From: Megaleporinus macrocephalus
Taxonomy: Eukaryota; Chordata; Actinopteri; Characiformes; Anostomidae
Reading direction: 5' to 3'
Assembly (NCBI GenBank): GCA_021613375.1
Contig: CM038716.1
Coordinates: 13,265,274-13,329,273 of the forward strand
Length of the DNA stretch: 64,000 nucleotides
Positions 57,365-64,000 of this stretch are shown piece by piece (position 1 is the first letter of the stretch; every line of letters begins with the position of its first letter). The notes beneath the pieces are model-generated. The model made no database searches and was not told the DNA's origin. It was given only the letters and a program-made list of their open reading frames with translations. Position numbers and translations under genes: made by a program.

Positions 57365-57784
57365 TGCTGATCCTAACCTGCCCGTGTACCTGAGCTGAGC
57401 CACAGTTGAGCTGATTGGTCATGTTGAAGAGAAGCTTCTGAGGAGCTGCAGTAAGATCAGCCTGGTCTCCTTCCCTCTGCTGTTCTAGCTCGTTGACTCT
57501 CTCTGGTTTTAACTGGATCTGGTGGGAATCGTATCCTAACGGAAGCGATGATGAGTTATTGGATTGTTAGGTTGAGCATTAGATGGACTCAAACTCATTT
57601 CATGTCATGTTCCTCTGGTCTGAGAGCTTTGCACAGCTGTTTGAGCAAATGTGTTGGCCACAATACCAGCTACCTCTAAGCAGAGATGATGATTGTGGTT
57701 TGTCTTCTTTTAGACTGTGATTCCAAAAGTTATTTTTTAAGTTTATTAATTTTATTGTTTTTGGAACCGCCACCACCCCTGCCT
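57365..57784. other. Spacer or possible 3' untranslated region
   Basis: If the junction at 57357 is the acceptor of a terminal exon, this would be its untranslated tail. No polyadenylation signal stands out before the L1-like fragment, and no other feature is seen. Confidence 0.25.
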
Positions 57785-58900
57785 CTTTGAAGGACTAAAA
57801 ACACTTTATTTTTATTTATAATGTATTATTCATAAGAGAGGATGTGGACACATGTACAAACAAATATGAAGAAAAACACAAACAAATATTTGTTGTTGTT
57901 ATGTATAGAGTTGTGTTGAGTTTGGTATTGGATCTCAGTACACCTGTGTTTATGGTGGAGTTGGTTTGGCCGAATGGTCACTGGTGTAGGAGGTTAATAA
58001 TTGGTGTCCAGATTGAATTGTACTCTGGGATTTTATTTTTCCATAGATATATGACCTATTAATAGGTTTTTCCAGTGATTGACAGTGATGGTGTCGATTC
58101 CCAGTTCAGTAGGATAGTTCTCTTGGCGATGGTGAGGGCTATGAGTAGAGCGAAGTGTTGATGTGTCTCCTAGGAGACATAATTCTGGAGATATGGGGAG
58201 GATGATATTTAATCATGTTGCTAATATACTGATCATTTCTTGGCTGAGGTGTTGAATGGGTGTCCAGTGTAGTGAATTCTATGGATGACTTTGTATTTTA
58301 TCAGCTGTAGATTAGCGCTTGTGATGGTATGGAGATTGTTTTGGCATATCTGTATCCATAAATCGGTACTGGGAGTAGTCTTCTTCCCACTGTTTGGTTG
58401 GGAGTGTTTACTTCAGGACTGATTTTGGTATAATTTGTATATTGTAGAGTTTTTTTTTGGAAAAGATATGTTAATAAAAGAGATTGCAGAAGGTAAATCT
58501 AATGTGTTTTCAGTCTTTTAGATTTTGGAGCTCAGTAGTGATTCTAGCTGGTGAAATTCAAGGAAACGATTCCTCCCAATAGCAAAATTCTGGGTTAGTT
58601 ATGAGAGTGACACTGTGATTCCAGAAGACATGTCATGGCATACGTCACTGGAAAGCTTGTTTCCTGTAGAATCTATAGAGATGATATGAATATGTCTATT
58701 TTCCTTGTACTGATGTCAGCATTCACATATATAGGGAACGTTTTCTGATGTCTTGCTTGGTTATGCAGATCTGGTATTAGAAGAATCTCCTAATATATCA
58801 GATTTTGTATTAGTCATGAAATGGTTACCAGTTTAACTGTAAACGAAGGTAGCAGTCCAGTTTTAATGGGGGGAGTAGAAGCCAATGATGGCACCCTGGG
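57785..58900 (-). pseudogene. L1-like LINE ORF2 C-terminal remnant and 3' tail
   Basis: On the minus strand, broken frames give ELCLLGDTSTL (about 58185-58155), LIALTIAKRTILLNWES (about 58147-58100) and YNSIWTPIINLLHQ (about 58022-57981). The order LLGD, then A-(K/R)-R-x-I-L-x-W, then a W-x-P-I-I block is what I know from the C-terminal region of fish L1-clade ORF2 proteins, downstream of the reverse transcriptase. Further upstream (58420-58900) is poorly readable. AATAAA words lie near 57815-57805 on this strand, consistent with the 3' end. Stops and frame changes show it is dead. The reverse transcriptase domain itself is absent. Confidence 0.65.
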
Positions 58901-59280
58901 GGTTTTTTGAGCCATCTAAGAAGACTAAGTTTGAAGTGTTGCTGGTATTTGGTTGCAGAGGGACGATGGTTGATTGAAGACGGTCACTCTCGCAGTGAAA
59001 GCCGTGATGTGTGCGATCTTGATGTTGTTGTAGCTGAAATCTCCTTTTTTAAAAACCATGATCATCTTGTCACTACAGTTGTGCTGTTATGATGTCATAC
59101 TATGTCCATATATACTTTTAAATATATATTATACAATGAACATGAACTAAGAATGTTTTATAATAGGAGAATTGCTGTTTTATGATCTATGGTGTCGGGC
59201 ATTTTTATATTCTGTTATTTTATAAAGTCATATAAATGCTAAATGCTACATTTTAGGTTTTTAAAAGTAAATATTCTGGT
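58901..59280. other. Spacer without gene
   Basis: May include more decayed LINE sequence. No assignable frame is seen. Confidence 0.3.
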
Positions 59281-59640
59281 ATCCTGGTTCCATTGACTTA
59301 GATTAGAAGTAAACCAGGTTTTACTTTTGTAATTTTGGAGAAGAAGTTTAAGACAAAACTACTGGTAGAAAAACCCATAAACAAGCAACGACTGAAGACA
59401 GCTGCAGTAAAAGCCTGGCAAAGCATCACAAAGAAGCAAACCCAGCGTTTGGTGACGTCCATGGGTTCCAGATATCAGGCAGTCATTGCCTGCAAAGGAT
59501 TCTCAACAAAGTATTAAAAATGAACATTTTATTTATGGTAATGTTAATTTGTCCAATTATTTTTGATCCCCAGAAATGAGGAGGCTCTGTAGAAAAATGG
59601 TTGGAATTCCAAAACATTTCTTAGAATATTTTTGTTCAAC
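59281..59640 (+). pseudogene. MITE fragment joined to a Tc1-like transposase C-terminal remnant
   Basis: Bases 59281-59340 (GGTTCCATTGACTTA, TTTGTAATTTTGGAGA) match the 22.6- and 23.3-kb MITE. From about 59380 the frame reads TAAVKAWQSITKKQTQRLVT, then SMGSRYQAVIACKGFSTKY and a stop at 59515-59517. The pattern of an LV-x-SM-x-R-x-x-A-V-I-x-x-KG-x-STKY ending is typical of Tc1-type transposases. Nothing of the catalytic domain precedes it. The 3' DNA (TTTGTCCAATTATTTTTGAT, CCCC) resembles the terminal repeat region. Confidence 0.8.
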
Positions 59641-59681
59641 CCCTTAAATTAAACCTGAAGGATTACACTTCAGTTGCACTT

Positions 59682-59683
<2 letters not shown>

Positions 59684-59763
<80 letters not shown>

Positions 59764-59790
59764 TTATTTATTTATTTATTTATTTTTTTT
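59684..59790. repeat. (TA)n(TTTA)n microsatellite
   Basis: About 76 bp of TA followed by seven TTTA units and T8. Confidence 0.97.
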
Positions 59791-60115
59791 ACTGACCGGT
59801 CCAGTGCCCAGGGGCCCTTGAGATCAGGGGGCCCCGGCGGGGCCCAAAATATTTTGCAATGCTGATCAACATTTATGATACAATATATATTTTTTTTTAT
59901 TTCTGAGGGCCCTCAATTTTGAGGATCCTCTGACTTTTAAGAACTTTGACCCCAGGGCTTCTTGGGGGCCCTAGCCATGCTTTTGGGGGCCCTAGCCATG
60001 CTTTTGGGGGCCCTAGCCTTGCTTTTGGAGGCCCTAGCCATGCTTTTGGAGGCCCTAGCCTTGCTTTTGGAGGCCCTAGCCTTGCTTTTGGAGCCCCTAG
60101 CCATGCTTTTTTAAT
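59789..60115 (+). repeat. GC-rich element with 21-bp VNTR, copy 1 (about 7 units)
   Basis: The unique part has CAGGGGCCCTTGAGATCAGG, CAAAATATTTTGCAATGCTG, ATTTCTGAGGGCCCTCAATT and GGATCCTCTGACTTTTAAG. A 21-bp repeat of GGCCCTAGCCATGCTTTTGG type follows from about 59966. The unit length is a multiple of three, so repetitive 7-residue peptides appear in open frames; these are not genes. Confidence 0.9.
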
Positions 60116-60540
60116 TTTTTTTTATATATGCTAAATGGAACTTTTCAGTGGGGGTGGTTTCAGACTACCGGGCTTTCTGCTGAATGAAGCAGCTTCAAGC
60201 TTTGACCTTCACTGTCAGTGGCCTGGATTTCCATCACTTTTCAGAGCATGTAGGACACTAACTTGGCACAAACCAGCTCTCTTCATGTCATAATGCTTTT
60301 GGATTGAACTGTCAGAACCCTTGGGTTTAAGAGCGAGTGGCATGAGTCTCGATTTAAAGGGGAACAGTTCAATTACTATTTACCGCACAAAGTATTTTTC
60401 AGGTTGAACCAACAAAGCAGAGCAGTTCTTTCTGAGTGACAACACTACAACACGCAGAGCCAGCTACTCCAGCGCTAACCCGGAGAGCCCCTGTACTCTG
60501 GCCACCCTCCAACAAACCCATTTTAAGACCATTTTAAATA
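60116..60540. other. Spacer between the two GC-rich elements
   Basis: Not repeated in the window except a GGTTGAACCAACAAAGCA terminus of the GTGCTTTGTTGGTA MITE family at about 60402-60419. Confidence 0.4.
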
Positions 60541-60720
60541 CATACACGACAAAAGTGCTTCGTCTGTACGACCTCATAGAATTACTTCACAGTGGAAAAG
60601 CTATTAAACTGGCTTTATTCAACCTAAAATCCCAAAAGTTGGATTATTATAATCAAAGCCCCATTTCTGAAATTGTATATGAGATTGGATTGATTAGAAT
60701 TTATTAGGAGACTGAAAAAA
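60541..60720. mobile_element. MITE (GTGCTTTGTTGGTA family), degraded
   Basis: ACAAAAGTGCTTCGTCTGTA, CGACCTCATAGAATTACTTC, TTTATTCAACCTAAAATCCC. The right terminus is not recognisable. Confidence 0.6.
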
Positions 60721-60726
60721 ATGGAT

Positions 60727-61420
60727 TACTGACCGGGCCAGTGGGGCCAGCGTCCAGGGGCCCTTGAGATCAGGGGGCCCCGGGGGGCCCTGGCCAAAAA
60801 TATTTTGCTAAACTGATCAACATTTTTGATACAATATTTTTTTATTTATTTCTGAGGGCCCTTAATTTTAAGGATCCTCTGACTTTTATGAACTTTAACC
60901 CCAGGGCAATTTGGGGGCCCTAGCCATGCTTTTGGGGGCCCTAGCCATGCTTTTGGGGGCCCTAGCCATGCTTTTGGGTGCCATAGCCTTGCTTTTGGGG
61001 GCCCTAGTCTTGCTTTTGGGAGCCCTATCCATGCTTTTGGGAGCCCTATCCATGCTTTTGGGAGCCCTAGCCATGCTTTTGGGTGCCCTAGCCATGCTTT
61101 TGGGGCCCCCAGCCATGCTTTTGGGCCCTAGCCATGCTTTTGGGGGCCCTAGCCTTGCTTTTGGGAGCCCTAGCCATGCTTTTAGGCCCCTTATGAAAAT
61201 GGACGAGGCATTGTGGCACTGCTCTGACTTCGACTTCTGGCTATTAGGGGTTCTAGGAAAGAGGGGGGGCATAATTTTAGAGGGCCCTGGTTATGAGAGC
61301 CCCTACCAGGGGGCCCTAAAGAAGAGCAGGGCATACCATTAGAGGGCCCTTGATCTAGAGGAGTGCGGGTTGGGGGGGAGGGGGTTATACCTGGGCAACT
61401 CTTTGCCCAGGGGCCCAGAC
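60727..61420 (+). repeat. GC-rich element with 21-bp VNTR, copy 2 (about 13 units)
   Basis: It repeats the unique part of copy 1 (CAGGGGCCCTTGAGATCAGG, AAAATATTTTGCTAAACTGA, GGATCCTCTGACTTTTATGA), then 21-bp units to about 61185, with some shortened to 18 or 20 bp. The following 61190-61420 carries several GGGCCC palindromes (AGAGGGCCCTGG, CAGGGGGCCCTAAAG, CAGGGGCCCAGAC). This part is not seen after copy 1, so copy 1 is probably truncated. Open frames on both strands (143 and 125 codons) come from the repeat length. Confidence 0.9.
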
Positions 61421-61424
61421 TATT

Positions 61425-61550
61425 GAGCTTGTTTTATTCAACCTAAAACCCCAAAACTTGGAATAATGTAATCAAAGTCATCTGTTTAGTTTGACCACAA
61501 TATTTCTTTTGGGTTGAACCAATGAAATGCTTGCTCTGGTTGTGTGATAA
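61425..61550. mobile_element. MITE (GTGCTTTGTTGGTA family), degraded
   Basis: TTGTTTTATTCAACCTAAAA, AATCAAAGTCATCTGTTTAG and GGGTTGAACCAATGAAATGC in family order. It directly follows GC-rich copy 2. Confidence 0.6.
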
Positions 61551-62175
61551 TAATAAAAAACATAATATCAGACACTTCTTTGGAATTGGACTCTAGAATC
61601 AGCAGGAACAACATGTTGAATGACTGGGTTTAGATTTATGTGCTGGACAGAAATGTTCAATTTGCTGCCCAATGAGCTTCTTACATCAAAGTCCCGTTTC
61701 TGAAATTGTATATGAGATTGGATTTATTAGAATTTATTAGGAAACCACATTGAAACGGTGGGCAGAATTGATGAATATTCACAAGGCCGGGCAGGCCACC
61801 TTCTCCAATGCAAGTATGAATATTTATGAGTTGGGGGTGTTTGTTTCAGAACCAACGTTTGATACTGTTGACTCATATAAAGTGTTTATGTTGATTTATT
61901 CTGCATTAAACTCATGAAATGATCATGTCTTTGACATGTGTACTCATGAAAATGAGCAAATAATTAAATATAGATGATTACAAATGGAAAAAGACAATGC
62001 TATTTAACGCTGGGCTCCTGATAGACCTTTGAAATTAGAGAGAATGCTCAGCAGAGATTGTTTAGTATGATTATGTTCACCTCGTTCATGTTTCTTGCAC
62101 TGTGGTGTTCTCCTCTAGTAACTTGCCAATGTTTTATATGCTGTAGACTATATCTATAGACTGAAGACATAATCT
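61551..62175. other. Spacer without gene
   Basis: TGAATATTCACAAGGCC and ATGAATATTTATGAG lie near 61772-61830. Words of 61680-61740 (GAAATTGTATATGAGATTGG) also occur at 60669-60690, so a short duplicated piece exists. No gene is seen. Confidence 0.4.
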
Positions 62176-62330
62176 GCCATCTCTGTACTCAATTTTGGAG
62201 CATTTCTATTGGTCCTACATCTTTCACAGGATATAAAAACAGCTGTCGTGTTCAAATGATAGAAAACCCAGCAACAAAAATTCAATGCTTTTCTTTGAAC
62301 AGTGCTGGTATTCCAATAGGGAGTAGATAA
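62176..62330. mobile_element. MITE fragment (GCTCCAAAATT and CTGTCCAA relatives)
   Basis: TTTTGGAGCATTTCTATTGG, TCTTTCACAGGATATAAAAA, CAGCTGTCGTGTT and a far end TTTGAACAGTGCTGGTATTC. Order as in the 23088-23180 copy. Confidence 0.55.
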
Positions 62331-63368
62331 CATTTGCCAATTCTTCTATGCTAGTTGAAGTTTCCTTTATAACTTGTTGGAATAAGGCGTTATAACAATT
62401 CATTTAGTGCTTTTTCAGTTGTTATAACAAGCTCATTAGTTTGGCTTTCCGAAAAAACAATGTATTACCAAAACAGTAAGGTTCTTAACTTTATATTATA
62501 TAACTTCATATTAGGCATCTCCAGGTATGAAGGTAACCAGGTATAAAGACCTGACCACTCAAACAGTCGTGTAGTGTGAACCAGGCGTTAGGAGAACTCA
62601 AGTGTGGCAGTATTTTCATTAAAAGTTATTATTTTGGTATTAAAAGTTATTAAAAGTCTTTTTGAAAATCTCTTAATCAAAGTCATGTTTTGAGGTTTGT
62701 AAGTGAAAGTAAGTGAATATATCCTGAACTTAAACATGACATACTTTTAATGGAACATTACATATGACATAACTAGCACAACCCACATTTAATATATGTT
62801 TTTTTTTTACATTATGTTAAAATTAGTCAAATAAATAACATTTGCATGTTGAAATATTAAGAAGTACTGTATGTTCTCTGTAGAGGATGTGTTCATGTCA
62901 TTTCATTTAGAATATTAGCAAAATGTTGACCACTGGTGACCACAACAGTAAACGAGGTGTAGACATGAACCGGCCGATACAGCATGTGAGCATATACACT
63001 CATTACACATCGTCTACATGACTGACTGTATAATTATATATTCACCTGTGAATCTGCTGTGATGTACAGTCAGTGTGCAGCTGGGTAGCAGTAATAACTT
63101 CAGAGGAGTAACTTCTTTTAGTCAACCTTGAAGAAACTCCGACCGTGTTTTCCTGGAAAGCCCGGCGCACCACGAGTAATACGCTCACCTGCCGAGCGCT
63201 TTCCAGATAAAACACCTCCCGCCTCCGTTCCAGAGAACCGGCGGAACCGCAGAAGTACGGAAGCTGTAAAGGTTTGATAATGAAGTGGAAGACAGCTGAT
63301 AGACAGCGTGTCACTTCCCAGCAGGATCAAACGTGCAGCTGTTACCCTCAGCGCCCTCCTGCAGTCCC
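62331..63368. other. Spacer; last 300 bp CpG-containing
   Basis: AT-rich to about 63030. From 63040 to 63360 the sequence is more balanced and CpG-containing, with AAGCCCGGCGCACCACG and GAACCGGCGGAACCGC. The minus frame at 63042-63314 has no recognisable domain. No repeat match is seen. Confidence 0.35.
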
Positions 63369-63835
63369 CACACAGACATACATACAAACACACACACATA
63401 CATACATACACATACATATACATACATACACATACATACATACACATACATACACATACATACATACATACACATACATACACACACACACATACATACA
63501 CATATATACAAATACACACGCACACATACATACAAATACATACACATACATACACACACACACATACATACACATATATACAAATACACACGCACACACA
63601 TATACACATACATACATATACATATACATACATACACATACATACATACATACACATACATACAAACACACACACATACATACACACATATATATATATA
63701 TACACACACATACATACACATACATACACATACATACATACATACACATACATACACACACACATACGTACACATACATACAAACACACACACATACATT
63801 CACACACATATATATATATATACACACACATACAT

Positions 63836-63872
<37 letters not shown>

Positions 63873-64000
63873 CACATACATACATACACATACATACATA
63901 CATACACACACACATATACATATACACATATATACAAATACACACGCACACATACATACACATACATACACATACATACACACACACACACATACATACA
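63369..64000. repeat. CA/CATA compound microsatellite, running off the window
   Basis: ACACATACATACACATACAT and similar words, with ATATATATAT stretches (63689-63702, 63809-63823, 63852-63872) and CACACACACA stretches. ACACACGCACAC (about 63515, 63585 and 63940) marks internal segment duplication. Long minus frames of Met-Cys-Val-Tyr repeats are artefacts. Confidence 0.97.

Noticed and set aside
60895..61342. Overlapping frames of 143 (plus) and 125 (minus) codons with 7-residue repeats
   Set aside because: The 21-bp repeat length keeps frames open on both strands; the second copy of the element uses a different frame.
63118..63993. 291-codon minus-strand frame rich in Met-Cys-Val-Tyr
   Set aside because: It arises from a CA/CATA microsatellite and its downstream part has no recognisable domain.

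Overview
The window reads as teleost fish nuclear DNA from an intergenic or deep-intronic region. Interspersed AT-rich sequence carries decayed Tc1/mariner, hAT-like, L1-like and tRNA-derived SINE pieces of types common in ray-finned fish, plus a very high load of minisatellites. An otophysan (for example a characin) is my guess; the sequence alone does not prove it. I found no intact host protein-coding gene, no tRNA or rRNA gene and no CRISPR array. Most long open frames are by-products of tandem repeats. The only recognisable protein remnants are broken transposon genes: a hAT BED finger near 16.9 kb, an inverted pair of Tc1-like transposases at 42.7-43.9 kb and 44.8-45.7 kb, Tc1-like ends at 48.0, 48.7 and 59.4 kb, and an L1-like ORF2 tail at 57.8-58.9 kb.

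Layout. 0-1.2 kb: dispersed repeat and single-copy DNA. 1.26-5.19 kb: 24/25-bp minisatellite. 5.96-7.45 kb: 64-bp minisatellite. 8.53-10.24 kb: pentamer-based array. 11.5-13.2 kb: dispersed repeat, mariner-like palindrome and truncated hAT-like MITE. 13.3-13.9 kb: 20-bp array. 14.7-16.0 kb: 51-bp array. 16.9 kb: hAT relic. 17.3-19.3 kb and 20.2-21.5 kb: AT-rich tandem repeats. 22.2-24.6 kb: MITE mosaic with long (TA)n. 25.8-30.3 kb: AT-rich tandem repeat, a 0.4-kb direct duplication, a SINE and an approximately 96-bp array. 30.3-30.8 kb: second 20-bp array. 31.8-34.1 kb: 33-bp-type array interrupted by a SINE. 36-39.3 kb: MITE cluster including one complete element with an 8-bp target duplication. 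39.9-41.1 kb: dispersed repeats and a SINE. 42.0-46.0 kb: hAT-like MITEs and the Tc1-like pair. 46.8-47.7 kb: 42-bp array. 47.8-48.9 kb: two Tc1-like derivatives and a MITE. 50.9-53.2 kb: second 24/25-bp array. 54.4-55.0 kb: 17-bp array. 56.1-56.8 kb: 164-bp repeat. 57.3 kb: a strong AG|GTAAGT splice-like junction. 57.8-59.6 kb: L1-like and Tc1-like tails. 59.7-61.4 kb: two copies of a GC-rich element with a 21-bp VNTR. 63.4-64.0 kb: CA/CATA microsatellite running off the end.

The main biological theme is minisatellite birth from transposable elements. The 24/25-bp arrays resemble a Tc1/mariner terminal inverted repeat. The 20-bp arrays resemble the tRNA-like head of a V-SINE and keep a Pol III A-box in nearly every unit. 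The 51-bp array is an expansion inside an interspersed repeat that survives with a single unit at 45.8 kb. By rough coordinate sums, tandem repeats occupy about a third of the window. The single-copy islands between them, some with homeodomain- or POU-like sites, are the best places to look for conserved regulatory DNA.
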